Assembly (NCBI GenBank): GCA_039881045.1
Contig: JAYWVB010000004.1
Location: forward strand, 372,001-436,000
Reading direction: 5' to 3'
From: Chaetomium olivaceum
Lineage: Eukaryota > Ascomycota > Sordariomycetes > Sordariales > Chaetomiaceae
Length of the DNA: 64,000 nucleotides
How positions within the stretch are numbered: the stretch's first letter is position 1; each line of letters begins with the position of its first letter. Below are positions 33,665 through 45,372 of this stretch, in pieces. A program made the translations under genes and the position numbers. A model generated the notes under the pieces. The model was not told where the DNA came from. It ran no database searches and saw nothing but the letters and a program-made list of their open reading frames with translations.

Positions 33665-36353
33665 TGAGATGAGTGTGAACGGAGTAGTTGCTTAGTTACG
33701 TATGTGGTATTGTTGTGTGGTGTTTGGTGAGCTATGATGTGTGATTTGGTATCAACGCAAATTCAGGCAACTCCAGGAATGCACCTGGTGTCTTTTTATA
33801 TCGAGGTGTTGGCAAACTTGGAATGAGCCACACAAAAGGAATCAAGATCAGAAACCGGGGAAAACAGGCACCCGAAAATCTCAAGGCCCGGGTTCGCCCG
33901 GTTCTGTCTGGTCTACAAAACCCTTGACAAGCAGAAACTGCCATTCTCCAGTCATTTCCGTGCCTCCGAGGCTCAGCCAAGGGGTGAGAAAAACGAGATC
34001 CTGAATAACGAGGATTTTGGACCTGTTGGAGGGGCGGAAGTTCATTCGAGTCGGTCATGGATGGGGTCAGCTGGCTGCTTGGCATTTCGTTGTGTCGGAG
34101 TCTTTCGGGCGTGACTCAGCAGCCACTGGGAACATCTCCGTTTTGTTCCGTGGGTCATATCTGCGTGCGCCAACAGCCTCCATTGCTTGCTTCAATTCTG
34201 TAAGGTAGTTATGTACAAGTAAATTAGGTGCGAACAAACGGTTTTCCCTGAAGTAAGAATGGAAGAAGCACCTCACTGAGGTGACACGCCAATACGCAAT
34301 AAATATGGGCGTATTCTCCCGATTCACTTCGATGTTCGATCAACCTCCAGTTCGGGCAAGGTGGGTACGAAGTCGCAAGACGAATAAGCTGTTCTGGTGA
34401 CCTAGTCACCGCATGGGCAAAAAAGGCCGGATTCCAAAAGCTGAGTTGGAGGAATGAAACAAAAGTTATCCGGAAGTCTACGAATAAAGAACCTCTTTTT
34501 AGGCAATTTAGTAGTCCATTTTATTTTAGTTACTTGGTTTCCATTTTTCTCACCTCTTTCCTCCATCTCTTCTTGTTTTGTTGTTTTTCGAATTTGTTTT
34601 ACATGAGCATGGTTTCTTTTGGAGTTCGGCTTTTTTTCTTTTGGCCAGAGGGCGAGTCCGCGACTCTGACTCACTTGGATTCACTTGCACCCTGCGGGTG
34701 TGCCCAGCGCATGGCAGATGAAACACGGGCGCCAGTGCTTGCCATTCCTCCTGCGCCGCCCCCAAACCAGGGTGAATTGTTTGCAACACACCACGAAAGT
34801 CTCGGCCAGGTCGGTTGGTGTGGCCCTTGCGCATCTGGTTGATCCGCAACCGGGCATTCCCGCCGTCGATGTCTGATCATCTTGGAAGACGTTGTCTCAA
34901 CGATGTTGGACCGATTCACTTCGTACTTCTAACCTCTTAACTGTGTAAGCAACCATTTATTTACCTGCCCCTCCCCCCACATGGAGAGCTCGATCCGGGA
35001 CTTTATCTGCATTTGGGATCGACAACCTTTTTTTCCCTTGCCGTTTAGTCAAGAGCTTTCTTCCTTTCATCCAAAGTCCCACGCCCGGGCCCTTTTTGGG
35101 CGTTGAACACCCAGGCCGAGCCAGGCATGACCTTCGAAGGCTGACAGCAGGCACCATGGTCTAGAAAAGGCGGCTGAGTACTGCGAGAGTTATGCTGAAG
35201 TAATTCTTCATGTCGATCTCCCCGTTTTTCCTTGTTGGTGAGACGAATACCCCGAGCGGGCGGGATTCGTCACCGTCGTTGCGAGCGTGCAGGTAAACCC
35301 ACTGGGCTGGTTTGAGCTGTTTCAGGGTGAGGGGCTTGCGACGGTGGTGGGGTGGTTGGTGATGGGGTCACGCAGACCTTTCTGCTGCATCGGATCGCCC
35401 ATTGGCCTCACAATCCCATCCACAGAATCGATTCTTTTCTGTGTCCCGACCTTATCAGGTCATCCCTTGATCCCCAACATGCAGCCCACCAAACAGACGA
35501 GCAACCCCGCAGTTAGAGATGGTTGTCTGAGCGCGCGCGGGGGGACGAGGCGTTGCAAGAGGTATATAGGATCTGCAACGGTTCCTATCTATTGGGGGTT
35601 ATGAACCGCTCCTGCATGCACATCACAAAGGGTGCTGTCGTCATATTGCGAGCCGCTTGTGCTTATCATCCTCCTATAAGGGCATCTCCCGATGTACATG
35701 CCCCGATCTTGCAGGCCTGTTTCTGCCGCCTCCGCTTCCAGCACCTCTTCGCATCTGTTCGCACCCCAACGTTTCATCTTCGTCCTTTAACATCGTTCGC
35801 ATCCCCCTCTCAATCTCCGAGTTGTTAAAACCTCCGCTCGATGAGGGAATGTTTGGAGAGTCAAACCCACAGCGGCGGTATTGCAGCCTAGGCAGTTGCG
35901 GCTGATTCGGCATTTCGTTTGCAAGTGCGTAATTGATTTTGGACCAAGCCCGGACCTGTGCCATGGCGAGCTCTCGGCACGTGGGTGCTATCACCGAGCT
36001 CAATCTGAGCACCTGTCAATCGAACACCCTTGTTGACAGGATCAATGCCGTACCTGGCCTGAAAACAAGTGCTGGTAAGCTATGGTGTTTTTTCTCTATT
36101 TTTTTTTACTTGCCCATCTGCACCCTCCGCCATACTCATGCAAGTTTTACAATTTTCGAGAACCGGCGGGTTTGTTTCAAACCCGAGAACTGCAAAGGAG
36201 GAAGCGGGCTGTGGGGGGCCAATATAAACGCAAACAACCCACCGTTACATCAAGTTACATCGAGCAAGCTTAAACTTTAGAGCTTGAGTTGACATCTCTC
36301 GGCCAGCATTTTTGACCTTCCTCCGCGCCAACCTCGTCCTCCTGGACTCCACA
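33665..36353. other. 2.7-kb divergent intergenic region
   Basis: Between alternative oxidase (-) and the GNAT-like gene (+). It should contain both promoters. It includes T-rich and pyrimidine-rich tracts; no conserved frame, tRNA or transposon was recognised. Confidence 0.5.
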
Positions 36354-37220
36354 ATGTCCAACGTCTCGACGCCCACCCTCGGGCCACACACGCCACAAAC
36401 CCTCCCACCCGTCTCGCCATCCCCCCTCGGGACCAGCCCCGCCCAAACAGCGCTCAACGACGACATCCCCCCGCTCTCCCTCGAACTCCTGACCTCCCGG
36501 GAGGACAAGGCGGCCGCGCTCAAGCTGGTAGCCGACAGCATCGCGCAGCAGCGCCAGGTCGCGGCTTTCCACCTGGTCTTTCACCCGCTGCCGCTCGCGG
36601 CCATCTTCGCCGTGCTCGCGGCCATCTACCGCTATGCCTGGACGCAGAACTCGCAGCACGACCTCGGCACCGTCCTCATGCTGGTCAGCGGCGCCATCAT
36701 GACCTACCTCACGGCCATCCGTTTCCTCTCCTCGGGCTACCTGCGCGAAGCGGAGGAGTTGTCCTGGGACTTCCTCACGGCTGGCCGGGACGGCGACGAG
36801 GAAGACCTGGTCTTTGGCACGCGGTACGGGCCCGACGTCGTGGGCGCGCTGATTCTCCGGCTGGAGCGGCCGTCCCCCGCGTCGGACGGGAACGGTGGTG
36901 GTGGTGGCGGCGGCGGCCGGCGGAAGGCGCACAGCAGGCAGAACAGCTTCAAGCTCAAGGGAGGGCGGGGTGTGATTCGTGCATGGACGACTAGGCTGCG
37001 GTACAGGGGCAAGGGCCTAGGCGGGGACCTGCTCCGCGAGGCGGTGCGGGTGACACGCGAGCGGTGCGGGAAAGATGCGGAGGTGGGGTTTGCGAAGGAG
37101 CATGCCAACAGCATCATGGTGCTGCCGGAGATGTTCAACAGTCCGTTTAGGAAGGGGGAGATGCGGGCCGCGCGGGCGCTAGAGAGGGTGGTAGGGGAGC
37201 GGGACGGGCGGCGGAGGTAA
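36354..37220 (+). CDS. Membrane-associated GNAT-like N-acetyltransferase domain protein
   Basis: Intronless, 288 residues from the ATG at 36354 (MSNVSTPTLGPH). The N-terminal 45 residues are Pro/Thr-rich. A helical region follows (ADSIAQQRQVAAFHLVFHPL), then two membrane-type segments (LAAIFAVLAAIYRYAW and VLMLVSGAIMTYLTAIRFLSSGYL). The C-terminal half carries VFGTRYGPDVVGALILRLE, a Gly-rich low-complexity insert, then VIRAWTTRLRYRGKGLGGDLLREAV, the R-x-x-G-x-G acetyl-CoA motif of GNAT enzymes. The layout of two membrane helices inserted before the GNAT core is found in a family of uncharacterised ascomycete proteins. The substrate is not known. It is convergent with the histone variant gene. 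Confidence 0.75.
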   Translation: MSNVSTPTLGPHTPQTLPPVSPSPLGTSPAQTALNDDIPPLSLELLTSREDKAAALKLVADSIAQQRQVAAFHLVFHPLPLAAIFAVLAAIYRYAWTQNSQHDLGTVLMLVSGAIMTYLTAIRFLSSGYLREAEELSWDFLTAGRDGDEEDLVFGTRYGPDVVGALILRLERPSPASDGNGGGGGGGGRRKAHSRQNSFKLKGGRGVIRAWTTRLRYRGKGLGGDLLREAVRVTRERCGKDAEVGFAKEHANSIMVLPEMFNSPFRKGEMRAARALERVVGERDGRRR

Positions 37221-37782
37221 AGAGCACCTGGGCTTGCTTGGATAAGAGTTCTGGAATCTTTGGATGCCGAGGAGGGCTTCCTTGGCATACGATAGCACAT
37301 GGAAGCGGTTGGCTTTTTCCCGATTCGGCTCGGCATGGATAACACGGCGTTGGTTTGGTGACGGATTGGGGGGTTCCGATACTACGGGGTCGGATTTGTT
37401 AACCGGTTCTCCTTTAAGATACCACATAGACATTCGCTCAATGATACCTTGGTTTTGCTGTTATTTCATCGCTTGTTATCAGAAGCGCAACATTCGAGGT
37501 AAAGTTTCGACGCCCGTTTTAGCACAAAGTCCTGGTCCCATATACATTCTGGTCGGAACACCATCCACCGTTTCGTCCGCTTACTGGGGTCCGTCCTAAA
37601 CACACCAGTTCCCAACAGTGTGCTGTATATCTCGCCGAGTCCACCTTGACCGTACTTCAGCCTTAAGAAAGTAAAGAAACAGTACCAGGTTTTGGTATCA
37701 AAGATTTCCGGTCCAAAATTCCAATATAAACATGAGAAACAAGCGAGGGACTGGGAGAGAAGAGAACTGTCGGACTTCGTGC
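37221..37782. other. Intergenic, convergent 3' ends
   Basis: Between the GNAT-like gene (+) and the histone H4 variant (-). No feature was recognised. Confidence 0.5.
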
Positions 37783-38681
37783 TCAGTTCTGGACATCCCG
37801 GCGCACATTCCCCGACTTCTCCTTCTTCGAGTTATGAGTGTCGGGATCAAACCCATAGATCGGCCGCCCGATGCGGCGGAGAGCGAAGATAACCTAAAGT
37901 CCAGTCAGCAATGGACGGACGGTTGCTCATTGCCTTGCTTCACTCACGTCGTTAATAGTCACCGTCTTCGCATTACGGTACTCTGTGTATGTGACCACAT
38001 CACGTAAAACCTTTTGATCCGTTAGTACCCTAATACTCATGATGGGGGTAGACCTGAGGAGAGCCGTTATGTTGAAGCATACCGTGGCCAGGAAGGACTT
38101 CAGCGCATGACGCGCTTCGTCGTATATCGTACCAGAAATCCGCTTGACGCCGCCGCGCCGAGCCAGGCGACTATTATTGTTAGCGACCAATCTCTTATCC
38201 AGGACAGCTCGTGATGCTGAAGTAACTAATAACAAAAGAGTTGAGGAGGAAAGCCAGCACTCAAATTTCCACTCCCACCCAAGGAAACGATACGCAAACG
38301 GGGATAATAGAGTCAATAGTGAATACGAAAATGTTATTCTAAAGCAGAATACGGTTCGTCGTCAAATATGTGTGTAAAATCTCATGATATTTGCAGGAAA
38401 CTCGGAGAAGGCGTCAACACGGCGATGTTGACACACCTGCCTGCATGGGCACACATACCGAATTGCGGGTTTCGTGATACCACGAATGCAGTCTTTTATG
38501 ATCTTCCTGAGACACATAATATTATGTTAGCAGGCTGGTTTCACTTGGAACCGAAAACAGAAGAGGGCTTGTGTACGACATACCGGTGGCGCTTTGCGCC
38601 TGTCTTTCCCACCGTTTTGCCAGCGACGCTGGCACGCTTTAAGCCACTCGGCCCCCCGCGCTGGGGGATGGTCGGCGGCAT
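37783..38681 (-). CDS. Divergent histone H4 variant (H4v-like), five exons
   Basis: Nucleosome core histone variant, 135 residues. Minus-strand exons 38681-38584, 38506-38459, 38170-38083, 38010-37948 and 37893-37783 all join in phase. Donors are GTATGT, GTATGT, GTATGC and GTGAGT; branch points include TACTAAC and GCTAAC. It reads as H4 throughout: GKTGAKRHRK tail junction, KIIKDCIRGITKPAIRR (helix 1), RLARRGGVKRISGTIYDEA, LKSFLATVLRDVVTYTE (helix 2), AKTVTINDVIFALRR (helix 3), PIYGF. Differences from canonical H4: a longer N-tail of about 30 residues in which the sites matching K8, K12, K16 and K20 are kept but K5 is lost; K77 is Asn, R78 is Ala and K91 is Arg; and 23 extra residues follow YGF, ending in a Lys/Arg-rich tail. 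Neurospora crassa has a known divergent H4 variant gene (hH4v), of which this is probably the counterpart. Confidence 0.92.
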
Positions 38682-39261
38682 GGCTTGATGGTCGATTTCG
38701 AGTAATCAGTTTTGTGTTAATGAACTGGGTTGTTGAACTGGAATGGAGGTAAGTTGGTTGAGGAAGCAGATCGGGAAGGCGTCGCGCGTCCTTGAATGGA
38801 AAGTGGGGCTTGGTTGGCCTCACAACTGCGAAGAGCACCTTCCGGTTTTTTTTTTTCTGTTCTGAACGTTTTCGGGTTGTTTCGTTTCATCTCGAGTTAA
38901 ATGCAGTCTTCGAAGAAGAGAGTTTTACAACTGAAGAACGAAAATGAAAGTGGGATGGAGTTAGGGACTCGCATGCGACGGTTCAAAGGAATATCCACAA
39001 TTCGTCAATTTTCCAACGTTGGCAATTATATTAGTGCAGCTGTTTAGTCCCCCGAGTTACTAGGGATCTTATATTACCTATTCAACAGGCCGTCTTTCCT
39101 GTCTAGGCCATTCCTATGCCCGCGGTTCAGCTTCCGTGCAACGTGTATTAAACCACACAACGAATGTCCAGTCTCTAACGGTGACCATCCCCAACGCCTG
39201 TCCTGACACCTGTTTGCCAGACAATGTACCCAAAGCTCTGCTACCCGACTAAGGCAGATGT
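38682..39261. other. Intergenic, H4-variant promoter side
   Basis: Upstream of the H4 variant (-) and downstream of Svf1 (-). Nothing coding was recognised. Confidence 0.5.
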
Positions 39262-40569
39262 CTATTCAGAAATAAAGGTTGCTTCGCTGAACACGGAGCC
39301 CTCCTCGGAAATTTCCTGGTCCCCGATCTTGAGTTTTAACGACAGCTTCGTCTTTTGCGGCGAGTACTATGCGATGTTAGGTCAAGGATCAATGCGTTCT
39401 CCACAGACGACTAACCTGGTAGATGTACGGCTTCGTGCCTGCAGCTCCGGCCACGATTTTCTTCACGAAGCCCGGGACCTCGGCCATGACATCTATCCTG
39501 TCGAGCCTATCCTCCAGGCCGCCTTCGATGAAGGCCTCCACAGGCTTGCCATCCTTGGTTGTCCCGGCCCACGTGTACTTGATTGTGGTTGGTTCCGGCC
39601 AGTCGTTCTCACTGTCACTCTTTGTTTGAATGTGTGTGACGTTGCTCTTGCAACCGCCAACGATGATCTCCCCGTCCTTGGCAATGACGCCCACATTCAC
39701 CACGGTCGAAGCATATGACGGCGGAGTGGTGAACTGCATCAGGATGGCTGAGTACGTTGGTCCCTGGAAATTGCAGAAGTTCCATTTAGCCGCAGCATGG
39801 TGCGGCTTCATGCCCTGCAGCGCGAAGGAGAAAAACGCCTTGCCCTTGAAGTCGATGGGGCCTTCTTTGGTTGTGACCGTTCCCTCGGCAGTGCACCTCG
39901 GCCAGAAGACGTGGCGCATGGACCCCCAAGGGTTGGATAGGTCGGTGCCGAACAGCGTGTTACCGGTCTTTCCAGCCTTGAAACCTGGGGCCGTCCGCTT
40001 GACGGTTAGGTTCACAATGGCCTGGTCGTCGTTCATCGACTTGATTGTATATGTGGTTCCGTCCTCAGAGAGCTCCAGAGCGCAATCGTCGGCGTAGAAA
40101 CCGGTCCGGTCTTCGCTGAAGTCGTGGTTGCTCAACGGCGTCGTGGACCAGAGATGGGGTTTCGAGCCGTCGAGGCTGAAGATTTTGCAGTTAAACTGGC
40201 AGGTCGTGCGGATGCCGCTTAAGAAGAGTCAGCACATGGAGCCCGAGTGGGCAACAGGGGAAGCGTACGCCACGTTGCTATATATGACTTGGGCAAACGC
40301 GAGCTTCCCGCTGTCGGACATGAAGTAGAAAGTTTGGGTTTCGACGCTGGTGGACTCCATTGCCTGCCATTTTAGGTCGTCCCTGGTGAGCTCTGAGTAA
40401 GGAGTCGTCTCGGCCTCTTCGGCGACCGACTTGATGGCAGAGGCGCCATAGATGGGCTCCTGTGTGCCGGCGACGTTGGCCAGCCTGCAAGAATGCAAGT
40501 TAGACTACGACAACGAAGGTGGGGTTCAGGGCGCCTGTATTCTTACTGCTGCTGCGCCCACTTGAACAT
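39262..40569 (-). CDS. SVF1: Survival factor Svf1
   Basis: Cytosolic/peripheral membrane protein of the lipocalin-like Svf1 family, needed for oxidative-stress and cold survival and linked to ceramide transport/sphingolipid balance in yeast. Exons 40569-40547, 40484-40269, 40217-39416 and 39366-39262 give 381 residues; the introns are only 49-62 bp. Exon 1 codes for just MFKWAQQ plus two bases. It then runs LANVAGTQEPIYG, TQTFYFMSDSGKLAFAQVIYSNVAGIRTTCQ, WSTTPLSNHDF, GTDLSNPWGSMRHVFWPRC, ALQGMKPHHAAAKWNFCNFQ, YASTVVNVG, and the last exon ends LKIGDQEISEEGSVFSEATF, all family hallmarks. The N-terminal amphipathic start typical of Svf1 is represented by MFKWAQQQ. Intact, very confident. Confidence 0.95.
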
Positions 40570-41055
40570 GATGTCGGTTTCGTAGGGATCGGTGTTGAGA
40601 GATCAAAAGGCCGTCGTCAAAAGGGACAGAAGGGGAGTCACTAGGTTTTTCAGCAAACGTGAAGGTTGTTTTAGATAAGGCTTGGGGAGGGCCATTCACC
40701 GCTGTCGAGGGACCCCTCGCAAACGCTGCCCGAAGGCGGGAGGAGCTTGACGCTAACAAACCCTTGTCTTATTTGGACGTCACCAAGCCGTGTCCGTCAG
40801 CCGGTGCACGGACACTTTGCTTGACCCGACTGTGCCGAGACGCATGCGTGTGGCTAAATCCCCGGCAATTGGCCAAGTGTGGCTGGTGCCGGCCTGGTTC
40901 TCGCAAAGCTCCGAAATTTATTTTTGGGATGCTGCCGGGTGTATATTGACAGCGACCCAGCCTCACGCGACCTGATACGAGCCCCTACGACCGATTCCGA
41001 TCTCTATTCATTCTTTACACGACCAATCTTCGAGATCTGCGATCCGGTTGACAAG
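40570..41055. promoter_or_regulatory. Divergent promoter region, Svf1 / mitochondrial L11
   Basis: About 0.5 kb separating the start codons of Svf1 (-) and the mitochondrial L11 gene (+), presumably shared. No specific site was identified. Confidence 0.55.
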
Positions 41056-41583
41056 ATGTCGAAGGCACGGTCCGCTGCTGCCAGCATGGATCAGGTGGTC
41101 AAGATCATCGTCGGTGCCGGCCAAGCAAGCCCAAGTCCGCCCGTCGGTCCGGCGCTGGGTAGCAAGGGTATCAAGTCAATGGACTTTTGCAAGGTTAGAA
41201 ATATGTCATGGGGGAGGGTGTGTTTCTAGTTGGCTGATGCGTCGCAGGAGTTCAATGCTAGGACACAGCACCTGATCGCCGGCACCCCAATGCCGGTCCG
41301 GGTTACGGTCAGGGGAGACAGGACATTCCATTTTGAGGTTCGGACACCGCAGACTTCATGGCTTCTGCTTAACGCAGCTGAGGTGCCGGCGAGCAAGAAG
41401 GGCAAGAGGAAAGGGGCGAGCAACCCGGGGAAGGAAATCGTGGGGACCGTCAGCCTCAAGCACATCTACGAAATCGCAAAGATCAAGCAGTCCGAGCTCC
41501 GACTTTCCGGTCTGTCCCTCGAAGGTCTCTGCCGGGCCATCATCTACCAGTCGAAGTCCATTGGAATTTCGGTGGTTCCATGA
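41056..41583 (+). CDS. MRPL19: Mitochondrial large-subunit ribosomal protein L11 (uL11m)
   Basis: Mitochondrial homologue of bacterial ribosomal protein L11, at the GTPase-associated centre of the large subunit. Exons 41056-41193 and 41248-41583 (donor GTTAGA, acceptor GCAG) give 157 residues. MDQVVKIIVGAGQASPSPPVGPALGSKGI is the L11 N-terminal signature with the PPVGPALG loop. FNARTQHLIAGTPMPVRVTV follows, then FEVRTPQTSWLLLNAA and KHIYEIAKIKQSEL, with LEGLCRAIIYQSKSIGISV at the end. A mitochondrial rather than cytosolic location is inferred because the protein is bacterial-type; the targeting sequence is short. Intact. Confidence 0.95.
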
Positions 41584-42736
41584 AGCTTCGTTGACATACA
41601 AGTCTGGGATGGAGTACGGGGCGTTATGGTTGTTTCTGAAACGGTTTTGGCTGGGCGCATCTTCCGGTGATGCGAGCATGCTGGGAAGGGACAACGCTTC
41701 TCTTTATCTCTGTACATCAAATATGTACCATATTTGTCCACGGATCGGAGGGCACATATCGAAGTGTTGGGTCGTTAGTACTGGTGTGATGCGTAGTACC
41801 CGGTACCTGCTTTCCGCTTTCTGCTTCTGCGATTGCTTCTCCCTACTGGCTCAGTCAGTCTGGAATCATGAACGGTATTGCATGAAACATGTGTTGCGCG
41901 TGGTTTTGGGGTGGAGGGGCCGAAAAGGTCCTCCGCCCGGCCGGCGCAAGACCGGCAGTGCGGGCCGGTCTTGGGTGTCATCCGTCACGGCGGGCGGGGC
42001 TTGGCGGATGAATTGCGTGCGGCAGGCCCGGCCTTTCTGGGTATGCCGAAGGCCGAACCTGCACCGCAGTGCAGCCGAAGCGCGGATGCGTCACAACAGT
42101 TATCGCCTCTCGTTGCACGTGCCAGTCTGACGCGCTTTGAAAGCAAGTTCCCGATGCCGGGCCACCAGTCTCATCAGCAGGTTGGTTGGTGCAATAAATG
42201 GATGGAGCCCACCACGATTCCGTCTTCAGCCTTCCGGGATCCTCGGAGACAACACGGCCAGACCCCTCCGAAGAACCCCTCTTCTGGTTTAAACGCGTGT
42301 TAATCCCCTCAAACTGCGTCCGATTCTCGAGGTCTTGTCGCGAGTCATTGTGTCATTGTGATCTAAGACAACACCGGAGGAAAAGCCTGTCAACCAGGGG
42401 CCCGGAAATAACCGTCCCCAGGAACCCCAGCGCTGACGAAGGCTGGGCCTGGGTCTACCACAACGGCCCTTGACGGTACCCGCGCCTCCCGCAGATTTCA
42501 GCCAACATTCGGCCCGCCAACGCCCTGCATGATGTACCTGCCAAGTAGCTAAGCCCCACTACGTCGGAACGGCTTCGTTCGCACGCTGCCCAAGGTGCAG
42601 CCGTCTTCTTTCAGACCAGTTGCTGTTTTTTTTCTTGCTGTTTGCATTCTACACGATTTCCGCGCGCGCCCGTCACCGCTTTACCTTCGCGCAGGCACCA
42701 TCGATTACGACCTTGTTCGATCCCCTGGTGGTCAAG
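41584..42736. other. Intergenic and kinase 5' region
   Basis: About 1.15 kb after mitochondrial L11, ending in the kinase promoter and 5' UTR. The overlapping open frames here run on from the L11 gene in other phases and carry no family features. Confidence 0.5.
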
Positions 42737-45372
42737 ATGGCGACGAATCTCCAAGATCGGGAGCTCCGAACAACAGAAGGTATGGAAGAAACAGCGCTGC
42801 CCCTCACCATCCCCGCTAGACGCAAACAGAAGTCCGCCGCCAACCGCCACCGGACCCGTTTGACTGAAGCGATCGCAAACCTTGTTGCTAACGCTCACTG
42901 CCAAATCCAGACTCGGCCGGGGTCGCAACAGATGACCAAAACAACCAACAATCACAAGTCCGGTTCAAGTCGACCATTGAAGAGATTGCGCCCGATAATG
43001 CCACTTCAACGAGTTTACCACTTGCCAACGGTATCCCTCTCGGGAACCCCGGCCAGGTGACTTCTGAGGACATCCGCCAGCTTTCCGACAGGTTGAGAGC
43101 CTGCCCTCTTCAGGAGCGCAGAATGAATATATTTTCATACGAACCTGTTTCACTACCACCCTCGAGGGTACGTATTTCACTTAGCAACGTTCGCAATCGG
43201 GACTTTCGTCGGCGGTGATGACAGTAGGCGTCTTGTCTTTGGATGAATTAGGATTGCGTCTGGCTTGTCCTTTGTTCTTTTTTCGAAGCTGGCGACTCGT
43301 TTCAGCTGCGCCGAGCGCAATTTGCTCCGCCAATAATATTCAACTAACACTTGTTCCTAGACAACTTCTCGTGACGAAGAATCCCGGGAACCGAGCCGGC
43401 AACCAACCCGAAGTTCGACTGCCCATGGCTCACCACGCCTCGGCGCCAGCCGACGAAGCCCGGATATGCACTCACCACCTCTTACACCATCTGGAACGGA
43501 AACCACTGAAGGTGGGCTAAAACGAGAGGCTCTTGGTAACCAAGAGAGGCTGGGTCGCACGCCCGACGTCATCACCCCTCAAGACTCGACCCATGAGCCG
43601 TTGTCGGCCGGTTCATCTCGATTGGCGGTTCCGCACCACGTATCGGCAGACCGCGAACGAACCTCACGGAGACCCGCGACTTCCGACGGCAGAGAAAACA
43701 CACAGGCAACGCTCGGCAGCCACCGGAGGGGCTTGTTTTCAGTCGGCGCTGGAAGCGGTTCAAATTCACCTGCCAGCTCAGTACCGCCGTCCCGCGATAG
43801 TAGTCCTTCGCGAGCAGCAGCCGCCTCCCTGTTCTATTCTCGTCAAGCTCCACCGCCGGGAGACTCAGATGATCCATACGCCGCGAGTAAGCGGCAGGCA
43901 CAGAAAGGTATTGATTCGCGGTTCATTTTCTCGAGAAAGAAGAAGCCAGGTACTTCACCTAGCTCGTCGACGCTTAGTCTGCCGAGGGCCTTGGGCGAGA
44001 AACGGCAATCGGACGAAAGCCTTATCCATAGTAGGAACAGTTCGATGGCCGATTTGAAACGGTTCTTCAAACTAGGGCCCAGCAACAAAACAAAACGGAC
44101 GGCATCGCCAGCATCGTCCATTCGATCCGGCGGGAAGACACCACCGAGTTCCAAATCAGCACAAATTCCCTTCGGAGACGATCATGGCCTCTCGGCCAAG
44201 TATGGAAAGCTTGGGAGAGTGCTGGGTGCCGGGGCTGGTGGTTCAGTCAGGCTGATGAAGCGTGCTGAAGACGGTGTTGTCTTTGCCGTCAAAGAGTTCC
44301 GGCCGCGGCACTCATACGAAACAGAGCGCGAGTACGTGAAGAAATTGACGGCCGAATACTGTATGGGTTCTTCTCTGCATCATGGCAACATCATCGAAAC
44401 GCTCGATATCGTCCAGGAGAAGGGCAAGTGGTACGAGGTGATGGAGTACGCTCCGTTCGATCTCTTTGCCATCGTCATGACAGGCAAGATGTCCCGGGAG
44501 GAGGTCAGCTGCTGTTTCTTGCAGATCCTCAGCGGTGTCACCTACCTCCACAGCATGGGCTTGGCACACCGCGATCTCAAGCTCGACAATGTGGTGGTCA
44601 GCGAACACGGTATTATGAAGATCATTGATTTTGGGAGTGCCCATGTGTTCAAATACCCGTTCGAAACTAGCATCGTACCTGCAACTGGTGAGTTGGCCAC
44701 ATAAAGCGTTGACGGAGAAGCATGACTGACAGTGGCCCAGGCATCGTTGGTTCTGATCCCTACCTCGCACCCGAAGTGTACGACGAAAAGAAATATGACC
44801 CACAAGCGGTCGATATCTGGTCGTTGGCAATTATTTACTGTTGCATGACTCTCAGGAGGTTCCCTTGGAAGCTTCCCAGGTTATCCGACAACTCATTCAA
44901 GCTCTTCGCTGCTGATCCGACGCCCGGCCACGACCCCAAGAAGCTCCTCCTTCCGCCCGCGAGTTCGACGTCAGCATTAGACAACATCCCGGCTCGCGAT
45001 TTTGACCCGCAAGCCCTCCGCAACGACGCTAACAAGGCGGTGAATCGCGACGAGTCGAGCAAGGTTGAGCGGCCTTCAACTACGGCATCGGCTACCGGCC
45101 CCGAGGGCAGCTCGCAGAACCCGTCTGGGGAGAAGAAGGAGGTGATCCGGGGCCCCTGGCGCATCCTCCGACTGCTACCTCGGGAGAGCAGACACATCAT
45201 CGGGCGGATGCTGGAGCTGGATCCCAAGAAGCGAGCCACGATGGCCGACATAATGGACGACCCGTGGGCGGCGGACACGGTCATCTGCCGGCAGGAGGGC
45301 GGGCATGTGGTGAATGCTGACGATCACAAGCATGTCTTGGAACCGCCTGCGACGCCTGCTGCTAAGTCGTAG
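42737..45372 (+). CDS. Ser/Thr protein kinase, Hal4/Sat4-Hal5 (NPR/HAL) family
   Basis: Fungal-specific kinase of the group that stabilises plasma-membrane transporters and governs K+ uptake and salt tolerance in yeast. Exons 42737-42779, 42911-43167, 43361-44687 and 44741-45372 give 752 residues; phases 1, 0 and 1 are consistent. The N-terminal ~400 residues are disordered, Ser/Pro/Arg-rich and phosphosite-dense (for example MHSPPLTPSGTE, SIRSGGKTPPSS). The kinase domain starts near LGRVLGAGAGGSVRLMKR (Gly loop) and has FAVKEF (Lys), AHRDLKLDNVVV (catalytic loop), KIIDFGSAHVF (DFG) and PYLAPEVYDEKKYDPQAVDIWS (APE helix). A long insert precedes the final LDPKKRATMADIMDDPW helix, as usual in this family. 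All catalytic residues are present. Hal4 and Hal5 cannot be told apart here. Confidence 0.92.

Noticed and set aside
38200..38220. Acceptor at about 38217 giving a longer N-terminal reading (AVLDKRLVANNNS) for the H4-like exon
   Set aside because: It fails to join in phase with the upstream exons, whereas the acceptor at 38171 joins perfectly to the short exon encoding the conserved GITKPAIR segment.
41333..42130. 265-codon frame overlapping the mitochondrial L11 gene
   Set aside because: Out-of-phase reading of the L11 exon followed by intergenic sequence, with no family features.
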